Made by a program: the position numbers and the translations under genes
Notes under the pieces: generated by a model
Databases searched by the model: none
What the model was told of the DNA's origin: nothing
Seen by the model: the letters and a program-made list of their open reading frames with translations, nothing else
NCBI RefSeq assembly: GCF_014805525.1
Contig: NZ_JACFSZ010000006.1
Span: 121,083 to 185,082 of the forward strand
Direction of reading: 5' to 3'
Length of the DNA stretch: 64,000 nucleotides
Origin: Rhabdothermincola sediminis
GTDB taxonomy: Bacteria; Actinomycetota; Acidimicrobiia; Acidimicrobiales; Acidimicrobilacustridaceae
Shown: positions 16,904 to 25,298 of the stretch, piece by piece
Numbering within the stretch: the stretch's first letter is position 1
How the letters are laid out: every line of letters begins with the position of its first letter

Positions 16904-17838
16904 CAGGCACCGCCCCAGGGCGCGGGGTCGAAGCCGACGAGGCGGGTCTCGGGCCGGAGGCGAATCCCCGAATGCCGCTCGACCCGCGCCCTGACCTCCC
17001 GCATCAGCCGCTCGATGTCATCGGCAGAGCCTCCCTCGTCCGCCTGGATGAAGTTGGCGTGCTTCTCCGACACCCGGGCGCTCCCCATCCTCAGGCCGCG
17101 GCACCCAGCAGCGTCGATGAGCCGGCCCGCCGAGTCCCCCTCGGGGTTGACGAACACCGAGCCCGCGTTCGCACCCCCCGGCTGGTGCTCCCGGCGCCAG
17201 CGGACGACCTCGGCGATCAGTTCCTCGGAGGTCGAGACGTCCCCGGGTGCCAGCTGCAACTCGGCCCAGAGGACCAGCTGCGACGCAGCGATGCCCGAGT
17301 GGCGGAACGCGAGACCGAGGCGGTCGGCAGGCACGATCTCATCCTCCCCCGTGGCGAGATCGAACCGGCGGATCCTTGACAGCACCGCCGCCATGTCGGA
17401 GCCGTGCCCGCCGGCGTTCATGCGTACCGCACCCCCGATCGAACCAGGCACCCCCACCGCCCACTCGAAGCCGGTCAACCCGCACGCCGCGGTCCGGCGG
17501 GCCACCACCGGCAGCAGCGCCCCGCCGCAGGCGCGCACCACGGTCCCGTCGATGTCGATCGTCGAGAACGCCTCACCCAGCACCACCGCGAGGCCCTCGA
17601 AACCCCGATCGGCGACGAGGAGGTTGGACCCGTTGCCCACGACCAGGACCTCGACCCCCGTCTCTCGCACCACGGTGGACACGGCCCGGAGGTGCTCGTC
17701 GCACTCGACCCGGACCAGCACGGCCGCGGCCCCGCCCACCCGGTAGGTGGTCATCGGCCCCAGCGGCACGTCCCGCTGCCCCAGGGGACCGAGCATCGTC
17801 GCCGCCAGTTCCACCGCGGCCGTGCCGCCGGACCTCAC
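16903..17838 (-). CDS. murB: UDP-N-acetylenolpyruvoylglucosamine reductase
   Basis: 311 residues. NADPH/FAD enzyme making UDP-MurNAc. The FAD domain shows TTYRVGGAAAVLV and VVGNGSNLLVAD; the substrate site has GVPGSIGGAVRMNAG. PGGANAGSVFVNPEG supplies the catalytic Ser. The GTG start overlaps the murC stop (GTGA). The murC-murB-ftsQ order is common in the actinobacterial dcw cluster. Confidence 0.95.
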   Translation of the reverse strand: MRSGGTAAVELAATMLGPLGQRDVPLGPMTTYRVGGAAAVLVRVECDEHLRAVSTVVRETGVEVLVVGNGSNLLVADRGFEGLAVVLGEAFSTIDIDGTVVRACGGALLPVVARRTAACGLTGFEWAVGVPGSIGGAVRMNAGGHGSDMAAVLSRIRRFDLATGEDEIVPADRLGLAFRHSGIAASQLVLWAELQLAPGDVSTSEELIAEVVRWRREHQPGGANAGSVFVNPEGDSAGRLIDAAGCRGLRMGSARVSEKHANFIQADEGGSADDIERLMREVRARVERHSGIRLRPETRLVGFDPAPWGGA

Positions 17839-19220
17839 CTCGACCAGGCCTCCCGCAGCTCGTCCGGAACCGAGGTGAGATCACCCGCCCCGAGGGTCAG
17901 GCACAGGTCGCCGGGCCGCAGCTCCTGCTCGAGAAACGCGACGACATCGGAGCGGCGCGGCAGGTACACGACCCGCGCCCACGGGTGGGCGTCGAGCACC
18001 GCGCGGAGGAGCAGCTTGCCCGACACCCCCGGTCGCGGCGCCTCGCCCGCGGCGTAGACGTCGGTCAGCACGATGACGTCGGACTCGACGAACGCGTCGG
18101 CGAAGTCCTGCCACAGCGCGGCCGTGCGGCTGTAGCGGTGCGGCTGGAAGACGCAGACGACCCGGCTCCAGCCACCGTCGCGCGCTGCTGCCAGTGCCGC
18201 CCGCACCTCCGACGGGAGGTGGGCGTAGTCGTCGATGAACGTCACCCCGCGAGCCTCTCCCCGGTGCTCGAACCGCCGGGCCACACCCGCGAACCGCCCC
18301 AGGGCGTCAGCCGCAGGCTCGAACGCGGCTCCGAGCAGGACGCTGGTCACCAGCGCGGCACAGGCATTGCGGGCATTGTGCGCGCCGGGCACGGGCAGTT
18401 CCACCTTCCCCACCACCTGCTCGCCCTCACAGAGCACGAACGTCGACCCGGCCCCTGTGGACACGAGATCGACCATCCGCCAGTCGGCGTGCTCGGCGAC
18501 GCCGTAGGTCGTCGCCCCGCACGACCGGCCCAGCCGGAGCGCCACCGGATCGTCGGCGCAGACGATCCGTGGCCCGCCGGTCTGGGCGAGGAAACGCCCG
18601 AAGGCCTCTTCCATCGCCTCCACCGAACCGTAGAACTCCAGGTGATCGGCCTCGACGTTGGTCACCACCGCGGCCTGGCGGGGCAGTTCGAGGAACGTCC
18701 CGTCGCTCTCGTCGGCTTCGACGACGAACCAGTCACCCTCGTCCCAGACCGCCCCGCTGCCGATCTCGTTGACGTCCCCGCCAATGATGAACGACGGGCG
18801 CAACCCGGCGGCGCGCAGAGCCAGCGCCAGCATGGACGAGGTCGTCGTCTTGCCGTGGGTGCCCGCGACCGCGACGCTACGCCGGGTCGCGGCGATGGCC
18901 GCCAGGATCTCCGCCCGCCGCAGCACCGGGATCCCACGCTCCCGGGCCACCCGAACCTCGAGGTTGGAATCGGGCACCGCGCTCGACACCGCCACGTACG
19001 CGAGGTTCGGCGCCAGGTTCTCGGGCGCATGCCCGATGTGCACGTCGATGCCCATCGCCCGCAACCGCTCCAGACCGGACGACGCCTTCAGGTCGCTGCC
19101 CGACACCCGGTGCCCCATGCCCGCGAGCACGGTGGCGATGGCGCTCATTCCCGCGCCACCGATGCCGACCACGTGGATCGAGGTCGTCACGGTCAGGTCG
19201 GGGCGGGGCACGTCAGCCAC
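17835..19220 (-). CDS. murC: UDP-N-acetylmuramate--L-alanine ligase
   Basis: 461 residues. Mur ligase adding L-Ala to UDP-MurNAc. IHVVGIGGAGMSAIA forms the N-terminal nucleotide fold, GTHGKTTTSSML is the ATP P-loop, and EADESDGTFL and HNARNACAA follow in the expected order. The GTG at 19220 is preferred because GGAGGAG lies seven bases upstream; it overlaps murG by eight bases. Upstream in-frame sequence is a murG shadow. Confidence 0.95.
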   Translation of the reverse strand: MADVPRPDLTVTTSIHVVGIGGAGMSAIATVLAGMGHRVSGSDLKASSGLERLRAMGIDVHIGHAPENLAPNLAYVAVSSAVPDSNLEVRVARERGIPVLRRAEILAAIAATRRSVAVAGTHGKTTTSSMLALALRAAGLRPSFIIGGDVNEIGSGAVWDEGDWFVVEADESDGTFLELPRQAAVVTNVEADHLEFYGSVEAMEEAFGRFLAQTGGPRIVCADDPVALRLGRSCGATTYGVAEHADWRMVDLVSTGAGSTFVLCEGEQVVGKVELPVPGAHNARNACAALVTSVLLGAAFEPAADALGRFAGVARRFEHRGEARGVTFIDDYAHLPSEVRAALAAARDGGWSRVVCVFQPHRYSRTAALWQDFADAFVESDVIVLTDVYAAGEAPRPGVSGKLLLRAVLDAHPWARVVYLPRRSDVVAFLEQELRPGDLCLTLGAGDLTSVPDELREAWSR

Positions 19221-20319
19221 GGGCGTACTCCTCCACCAGGTCGGCGACCCGCTCGGCGGCATCCGGCCGGGCCAGCGAGCGCGCCGCCCGACCCATCCGA
19301 GCGAGTCGCTGCGGATCGGCCAGCACGGCGTCGAGCTCCCGCACCAGCCGCTCCGGGCTGAGCTGGTCGTCGGGAACGAGGACCGCCGCCCCCGCGGAGA
19401 CCAGTGCGGCCGCGTTGGCCGTCTGGTGATCGCGCGGGGCGATCGGCAGCGGGACCAGGATGGCCGCCCGTCCCACCTCGGCCAGCTCGGCGACCGTGGT
19501 GCCTCCGGAACGCGCGATCGCCAGGTCAGCGGCGACGAGCAGCTCGGCCATGCGGTCTTCGTAGCGCACCGGCTGGTACACGAGGCCATCGGCGGGGAGA
19601 TCCGGAGCCTGGTGGCCCAGCTCCTCCCAGTCCCGGGTGCCGATGACGTGGCGGATCGCCAGATCACCGCGGGTCGCGAGCCAGGGGATCGCTCCACGGA
19701 CCGCGGTATTGATCGATCGGGCCCCGAGCGAACCACTGAACACCGCCACCACCGTCCGGTCCACCGGCAGCCCCAGGGCTCGGCGGGCGCCGGCGCGGTC
19801 GTCCGCGGTTGCGGCCGCCAGCACCTCGGCCCGCACCGGGTTGCCGGTCACCACCCGGCGAGGCAGGTCGGTCTCGGGGAACGGGACGGCGCATGCCGCG
19901 GCGAACCGCCCGGCCAGCCGGTTGGCCGCCCCGGCGCGGGCGTTCTGCTCCATCACCACGATCGGCACCCGGTTGAGGATGGCGCCGGCCACGCAGGCGA
20001 GGCTCGCATACCCACCCAGCACCACCACCACCCGGGGCTGCAGGCGGCGCACGAGGCGGACACCATGGAGCATCGCCCGCAACAAGCCGGCGATGGAGGC
20101 CACGTTCTCGATCGTGAGGCGCCGCTGCAGGCCCCGACCCGGCAAGGCGACGAGGGGGAAGCCTGCCTCGGGCACCAGCCGGGTCTCGATGCCCCGGGTG
20201 CTGCCGACGAACTGGATGCTGCCGGGGGGATGACCACGCGCCACCAGCGCCCGCGCCAGCGCGATCCCGGGCAGGACGTGGCCAGCCGTCCCACCTCCCG
20301 CGATCACCGCGAAGGTCAT
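19213..20319 (-). CDS. murG: Lipid II synthase, UDP-GlcNAc:undecaprenyl-PP-MurNAc-pentapeptide GlcNAc transferase
   Basis: 368 residues, GT28 glycosyltransferase converting lipid I to lipid II on the inner leaflet. The G-loop GGGTAGHVLPG is at residues 7-17; GGYASLACVAGAI and FSGSLGARSIN match the acceptor and donor domains. ARSGGTTVAEL binds the nucleotide sugar. The ATG overlaps ftsW as ATGA. It is coupled to ftsW upstream and murC downstream. Confidence 0.95.
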   Translation of the reverse strand: MTFAVIAGGGTAGHVLPGIALARALVARGHPPGSIQFVGSTRGIETRLVPEAGFPLVALPGRGLQRRLTIENVASIAGLLRAMLHGVRLVRRLQPRVVVVLGGYASLACVAGAILNRVPIVVMEQNARAGAANRLAGRFAAACAVPFPETDLPRRVVTGNPVRAEVLAAATADDRAGARRALGLPVDRTVVAVFSGSLGARSINTAVRGAIPWLATRGDLAIRHVIGTRDWEELGHQAPDLPADGLVYQPVRYEDRMAELLVAADLAIARSGGTTVAELAEVGRAAILVPLPIAPRDHQTANAAALVSAGAAVLVPDDQLSPERLVRELDAVLADPQRLARMGRAARSLARPDAAERVADLVEEYARG

Positions 20320-21488
20320 CGCGCCTGGCGAGCGATGTTGAGCAAGACCCCGGAGGCGGCCATCAGCACCAGCAGTGACGAGCCGCCGAAGGAGACGAAC
20401 GGCAGGGGGACCCCGGTGATCGGCAGGGCGCCCACCACCGCGCCGATGTTCACGAAGGCCTGGACGAGGATCCAGGTCGTGACCCCGGTGGCGACCAGCA
20501 TGCCGAATCGATCGGGGGCTCGCAGGGCGGTGCGGATCCCCAGCACCCCCAGGGATACGAACAGGGAGACGACGGTGAACGCGCCGAGCAGCCCGAGCTC
20601 CTCGCTGATGATGGCGAAGATGAAGTCGGTGTGCGGGAACGGCAGAAAGCCCCACTTCGCCCGACCTTCACCCAACCCCACACCGGTGAGGCCGCCACTG
20701 GCGATGCTCACCTGCGACTGGATCGTCTGGTAGCCGGTGTTGAACGGGTCCGCCCACGGGTCTCGGAACGCCATGAGCCGCCGGAAGCGGTAGGGCTCGA
20801 GCACCGCGGCGATCACGGCCAGCCCGGTACAGGCGGCGACCACCGTGGCGAGCGGCCGGAGCGGGACTCCGGCGACGAAGAGCATCACGAAGACCACGAC
20901 CCCGAGGATGATCGTGGTGCCCAGGTTGGGCTGCAGCATGAACAGGGCCGCGACCGCGGCGAACACCGCCACCACCGGCCGCAGCGACAGGCGGGTGTCG
21001 CCGATGCGGTCGGCGCGCCGAGCGAGGAGGTCGGCCACGAAGAGGATGACCGCCAGCTTGGCGAACTCGGACGGTTGGATGCGCACCGCCCCGTAACCCA
21101 ACCAGCGCGACGACCCGTTGACGTTCACCCCGAGGCCGGGGACCAGCACCAGCGCCAGGAGCACGATGGCACCGACCAGGATCGGCCGGCTGTGCCGGCG
21201 CCACCAGTGGTAGTCCACCCGCATCGCCACCAGGAGGGCCACCGAACCGAGCAGCAGCCACAGGAACTGGCGCTGGAACTGGTACCAGGCCGAGCCGTAC
21301 TCGTAGTAGGAGCTGACCGCGGAGGCGGAGAGCACCATCAACAGCCCGATCAAGTTCAAGATCACCACGAGCGAGAAGATGGCGAGGAACAGGTTGGAAC
21401 GCTTCCCCGCCGGCCGGCTCGGTCGCCGGGGGGCCTTGGTGGGCCGCTGAGCTGGCCGCGGTCGCGCGGTGCGGACCACGGTGGTCAC
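20316..21488 (-). CDS. ftsW: SEDS peptidoglycan glycosyltransferase FtsW
   Basis: 390 residues with about ten membrane helices after a basic 30-residue cytoplasmic tail. SEDS proteins polymerise lipid II at the septum with a class B PBP. Family motifs seen: WLGYGAVRIQPSEFAKLA, AHTDFIFA-type loop (PHTDFIFAIISEELGL) and PLPFVSFGGSSLL. GTG start overlapping murD (GTGA). Its PBP partner is probably the ftsI product of the same cluster. Confidence 0.95.
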   Translation of the reverse strand: MTTVVRTARPRPAQRPTKAPRRPSRPAGKRSNLFLAIFSLVVILNLIGLLMVLSASAVSSYYEYGSAWYQFQRQFLWLLLGSVALLVAMRVDYHWWRRHSRPILVGAIVLLALVLVPGLGVNVNGSSRWLGYGAVRIQPSEFAKLAVILFVADLLARRADRIGDTRLSLRPVVAVFAAVAALFMLQPNLGTTIILGVVVFVMLFVAGVPLRPLATVVAACTGLAVIAAVLEPYRFRRLMAFRDPWADPFNTGYQTIQSQVSIASGGLTGVGLGEGRAKWGFLPFPHTDFIFAIISEELGLLGAFTVVSLFVSLGVLGIRTALRAPDRFGMLVATGVTTWILVQAFVNIGAVVGALPITGVPLPFVSFGGSSLLVLMAASGVLLNIARQAR

Positions 21489-22831
21489 CGCTGCACCTCC
21501 ATCGCCCGGGAGCCGACCATGACCCGGACCGCTTCCTGGAAGGCCGCTCCCCGCTCGTGGTAGGAGCCGAACCAGTCGAACGACGCGCAGCCGGGCGAGA
21601 GCAGGACCACGTCGCCGGGACGGGCCAGCTCGGCTGCTCTCGCCACCACGTCCTCGATGCCGGTGTCGACTTCGACCACCGGGCAGGTGGCCGCGAACAC
21701 CTCGCGCACCTCACCCGCGGCCTCGCCCATCGCCACCACGGCCCGGAGCCGGGGCCCGGCTTCGGCCATGGCGGTGAGGTCGAGGCCCTTGTTCCGTCCA
21801 CCGGCGATCAGGACGACAGACTCGAACCCCGAGACCGCCGCCACCGTCGCGTGGGGCACGGTGGCCTTCGAGTCGTCGTACCAGCGCACTCCCGACCACT
21901 CCCCCACCAGCTCGACCCGGTGGGGCAGGCCGCGGAAGTCGCGGAGCACCTCACGGACGGCGTCGATCGTCGCTCCAGCCGCCAGCGCGGTGGCCGACGC
22001 GGCGAGGGCGTTGGTGACGTCGTGCGGGAGCGCCCGCCCGAGCTCGCCCACGGCGAGCAGCACGTCGCCGTCCCCGGTGACGAGCTGGTCTCCGGTCACC
22101 CGGAACCCGGCCGGCTGGCGGACACCGAAGGTGACCGCGCCGCCGGGGGGGACGTGGCGCATGACCACTGGATCGTCGGCGTTGGCCACTGCGGTCGCTC
22201 CCGGTGGGAGGTACGCCCACAGCCGGGCCTTGGCGGCCTCGTACGCGCCGAGCGACGCGTGCACGTCGAGGTGGTCCGGCGCGAAGTTCAACCACGTCGC
22301 CACCTGTGGGACGATCCGCTGCGTGTGGCCCAGCCGGAACGACGATGCTTCCACGACGAACACGTCCGCACCGGCATCGGCGATGGCGGCCACGAGCGGG
22401 ACGTCGGTGTTGCCCGCGAGCACGGCTCGCTGACCGGACGCGGTGAGCATGGCGGCCACCATGGTGGTGACGGTGGTCTTGCCGTCGGTCCCGGTGACGG
22501 CGACGATCGGTCGCGCATCCCATTCCCGCGCCAGGTCGAACTCGCCCATGAGCGGCACGCCCTCCTCGGCGGCGATGCGCATCAGCGGGTGACGGTCCGG
22601 GATACCCGGGCTGGGGAAGACCGCTTCGACGCCCGCGACGATGCTGCGCAGGGTGGCGTCATCGGGTGCGTCGAGCAGCTCCACGCCCAGCAATTCTGCT
22701 AGCGAGCGACCCTCCGCTGAGGGATGGTCGTCGGCGGCCACCACCCGCACCCCGTGCTCGGCGAGGGCGCGGGCCACGGCGCGACCGGTGACCGCGAGCC
22801 CGTAGACGAGGGCGACGCGGGGCACGCTCAC
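21485..22831 (-). CDS. murD: UDP-N-acetylmuramoyl-L-alanine--D-glutamate ligase
   Basis: 448 residues. Mur ligase adding D-Glu. The N-terminal domain starts VALVYGLAVTGRAVARAL; the P-loop is AVTGTDGKTTVTTM; NFAPDHLDVH and WYDDSKATVPHATVAAV are typical MurD motifs. GTG start at 22831 overlaps mraY (GTGA). A longer in-frame version beginning at 22894 would be a shadow of mraY. Confidence 0.95.
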   Translation of the reverse strand: MSVPRVALVYGLAVTGRAVARALAEHGVRVVAADDHPSAEGRSLAELLGVELLDAPDDATLRSIVAGVEAVFPSPGIPDRHPLMRIAAEEGVPLMGEFDLAREWDARPIVAVTGTDGKTTVTTMVAAMLTASGQRAVLAGNTDVPLVAAIADAGADVFVVEASSFRLGHTQRIVPQVATWLNFAPDHLDVHASLGAYEAAKARLWAYLPPGATAVANADDPVVMRHVPPGGAVTFGVRQPAGFRVTGDQLVTGDGDVLLAVGELGRALPHDVTNALAASATALAAGATIDAVREVLRDFRGLPHRVELVGEWSGVRWYDDSKATVPHATVAAVSGFESVVLIAGGRNKGLDLTAMAEAGPRLRAVVAMGEAAGEVREVFAATCPVVEVDTGIEDVVARAAELARPGDVVLLSPGCASFDWFGSYHERGAAFQEAVRVMVGSRAMEVQR

Positions 22832-23865
22832 TCCAGCACCCCCGGCACGGAGAGGAAGTCGGCGTAGAACAGCCCGATCGCGAGGCCGGTGCACAGCCCG
22901 GCGAAGATCCAGAGGCGGATGATCACCGTGGTCTCCGGCCAGCCGGCGAGCTCGAAGTGGTGGTGGATCGGCGCCATCCGGAAGATCCGGCGACCACCGA
23001 GCAACCGGAACGTGCCGACCTGCAGGATGACCGACAACGTCTCGATCACGAACAGCCCGGCGATCACGGGCAGCAGCAACACGGTGTTCGTCCCCAGGGC
23101 CAGGGTGGCCAGCGCCGCGCCGATGGCGAGCGAACCGGTGTCACCCATGAAGATCTGCGCCGGCGCCGCGTTCCACCACAGGAATCCCACGCAGCCACCG
23201 AGCATCGCGGCCGAGATCACGCCCAGGTCGAGGTAGCTGTGGTCGCCGTAGATCTCCTCGTGGCGGAACCCGACGAAGCAGATGACCACGAACGCCGCGA
23301 AGCTGAAGATGGCGCTGCCAGCCGCCAGCCCGTCGAGCCCGTCAGTCAGGTTGACCGCGTTGGTGGTGGCGAGGATGAGCAGGATCGCCATGGCGGACCA
23401 CCCCAGCCGGCCGAGGTCGACACCGGGCGAGTCGTAGCGGGTGAACGACAGCGTGGTCGCCACGTTGGTCTGGTCGAGGACCAGCACGACGAAGACCACG
23501 GCCACCACGAGGAGCCCGATCATCTTCGTCCGCTTGTTCAGGCCGAGGTTCCGGGCTCTGAAGACCTTGAGGCCGTCGTCGATCAGGCCCACGAGCGCGG
23601 CGAGGCCGATGGTGAGCATGATGATGATCCCGCGACGGGTGAACGTCCCGCCGAAGAGGTCGCTGACCAGCCAGCCGAGCCCGGCTGCGCCGACCACCGC
23701 CAGACCGCCCATCGTCGGGGTGCCGGCCTTGGTGACGTGTCCCGACGGCCCGTCCTCACGGATTGGCTGCCCGATGCCACGGGCCCGGAGGAACGAGATC
23801 AGCAGCCGGGTGCCGAACAAGGAAAGCGCCATGGCGATGGCAGCCGCCGCGATCAGCCGGACCAC
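22828..23865 (-). CDS. mraY: Phospho-N-acetylmuramoyl-pentapeptide transferase
   Basis: 345 residues, about ten membrane helices. It moves phospho-MurNAc-pentapeptide to undecaprenyl phosphate, giving lipid I. GLIDDGLKV, NAVNLTDGLDGLAAG and APIHHHFELAGW hold catalytic and metal-binding residues. The GTG start overlaps the murE stop by 13 bases. In most clusters murF lies between murE and mraY; here there is no room for it. Confidence 0.96.
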   Translation of the reverse strand: MVRLIAAAAIAMALSLFGTRLLISFLRARGIGQPIREDGPSGHVTKAGTPTMGGLAVVGAAGLGWLVSDLFGGTFTRRGIIIMLTIGLAALVGLIDDGLKVFRARNLGLNKRTKMIGLLVVAVVFVVLVLDQTNVATTLSFTRYDSPGVDLGRLGWSAMAILLILATTNAVNLTDGLDGLAAGSAIFSFAAFVVICFVGFRHEEIYGDHSYLDLGVISAAMLGGCVGFLWWNAAPAQIFMGDTGSLAIGAALATLALGTNTVLLLPVIAGLFVIETLSVILQVGTFRLLGGRRIFRMAPIHHHFELAGWPETTVIIRLWIFAGLCTGLAIGLFYADFLSVPGVLE

Positions 23866-25298
23866 GCTTCACCTCGTTCCCTGCCGATCCGCCGCAGCTC
23901 CTCCCTGGCGACCTCGCGATCGTCGAAGGGCACGGGCTCGGACCCCAGGGTGATGGTCCGTTCGTGGCCCTTGCCCGCCACCACCACCAAGTCACCGGGC
24001 TGCGCCACATCGAGCGACCGGGCGATGGCGGCCCGGCGATCCGGCTCCACCACGAGCTGGACGGCACGGCGCTCGACGGCGCGGTCGAACCCTTCTCTGA
24101 TCGCGTCGATGATCGCTCCAGTCTGCTCGCCCCGGGAGTTGTCGGCCGTCAGCACTACCCGATCGGCGAGGCGGGCCGCCACCTCACCCATCGCGGGCCG
24201 CTTGCCCGCGTCCCGCTGGCCGCCGCACCCGAACACCACCACCAGCGAGCCTCCCGCTCCGATCAGGCCACGCGCCGTGCCGAGCACCTGCTCGAGGCCG
24301 TCAGGGGTGTGGGCGAAGTCGACCACGACGCTGAACGGCTGGCCCTCGTCGATGACCTCGAACCGGCCAGGCACCACGAGCGGCTGGCTGAGGCCACGGG
24401 CGATGACCGCCTCATCGATCCCCAGCACCGAACCGGCGCCGGCTGCCGCCAAGGCGTTGGAGACGTTGAAGGCACCGGCGAGCGGAAGGCGAACGAGCTG
24501 CCCGCGCCAGCGGAAGGTCGAACCCCGGAGACCGAGTTCGAGCTCCTCCACGTCGTCGAGCGAGTAGCCCGTCACGGGGATCTCTGACGCGTCGCGCAGC
24601 AGCCTCCCGTGGGGACTGTCGAGGTTCACCACCGCCACCTCGGACAGCTCGGAGCGGAACAGCCGCGCCTTGGCCTCGAAGTAGGCCTCGACCGTGTGGT
24701 GGAAGTCGAGGTGGTCACGGCTGAGGTTGGTGAACACCGCGGCCCGGAAGTGCATCCCTGACACCCGCTCCAGCGTGAGGGCGTGCGAGGAGACCTCCAT
24801 CGCCACGCTGTCGACCCCGCGGTCGCGCCACGCGGCGAGCTGCTCCTGGAGATCGGGCGACTCGGGCGTGGTGCGCTCGCCGGTGAGGGTGCCTAGGACC
24901 TCGACGGATCGTCCAGCCTCACGGAGGACGTTGGCGAGCAGCGCGACGGTGCTCGTCTTGCCGTTGGTGCCGGTCACCCCGACGACGTCCATCGAGCGGG
25001 ATGGGTGCCCCCAGAGCGTCGCGGCGGCCATCCCCATCGCTCGCCGCGAGTCGCGCACCCGCACCACCGGCACCGAGGGGCCGGGCGTCACCGGCCGCTC
25101 GACCATCAGCGCCGCCGCTCCCTTCTCCACGGCCTCCGCGGCGAACGCATGCCCGTCGAACGAGGCGCCGGGGATGCAACAGAACAGGCTCCCCGGCTCG
25201 ACCCGCCGGGAGTCGTAGTCCACGCGACTGATCTCGACCGACAGATCGCCTTCCGTCCCGCTCGGGTCGAGTTCGCCGATGACCTCAGCGAGGCGCAC
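23853..25298 (-). CDS. murE: UDP-MurNAc-tripeptide synthetase
   Basis: 481 residues. Mur ligase adding the third stem residue. P-loop GTNGKTS at 110-116; SSHALTLERVSG, HLDFH and HTPDGLEQVL follow. The specificity motif, DNPR in meso-diaminopimelate enzymes, reads DNSR here (about 386-389). The Arg that holds the diaminopimelate carboxylate is kept, so that substrate is still likely. GTG 25298 overlaps ftsI by 14 bases and has GAGG upstream. Confidence 0.93.
   Translation of the reverse strand: MRLAEVIGELDPSGTEGDLSVEISRVDYDSRRVEPGSLFCCIPGASFDGHAFAAEAVEKGAAALMVERPVTPGPSVPVVRVRDSRRAMGMAAATLWGHPSRSMDVVGVTGTNGKTSTVALLANVLREAGRSVEVLGTLTGERTTPESPDLQEQLAAWRDRGVDSVAMEVSSHALTLERVSGMHFRAAVFTNLSRDHLDFHHTVEAYFEAKARLFRSELSEVAVVNLDSPHGRLLRDASEIPVTGYSLDDVEELELGLRGSTFRWRGQLVRLPLAGAFNVSNALAAAGAGSVLGIDEAVIARGLSQPLVVPGRFEVIDEGQPFSVVVDFAHTPDGLEQVLGTARGLIGAGGSLVVVFGCGGQRDAGKRPAMGEVAARLADRVVLTADNSRGEQTGAIIDAIREGFDRAVERRAVQLVVEPDRRAAIARSLDVAQPGDLVVVAGKGHERTITLGSEPVPFDDREVAREELRRIGRERGEAWSG

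Noticed and set aside
17247..20733. Two long plus-strand frames opposite murB-murG
   Set aside because: Low-complexity Arg/Pro/His/Ser-rich translations opposite four well-defined Mur/Fts genes; typical of high-GC antisense.
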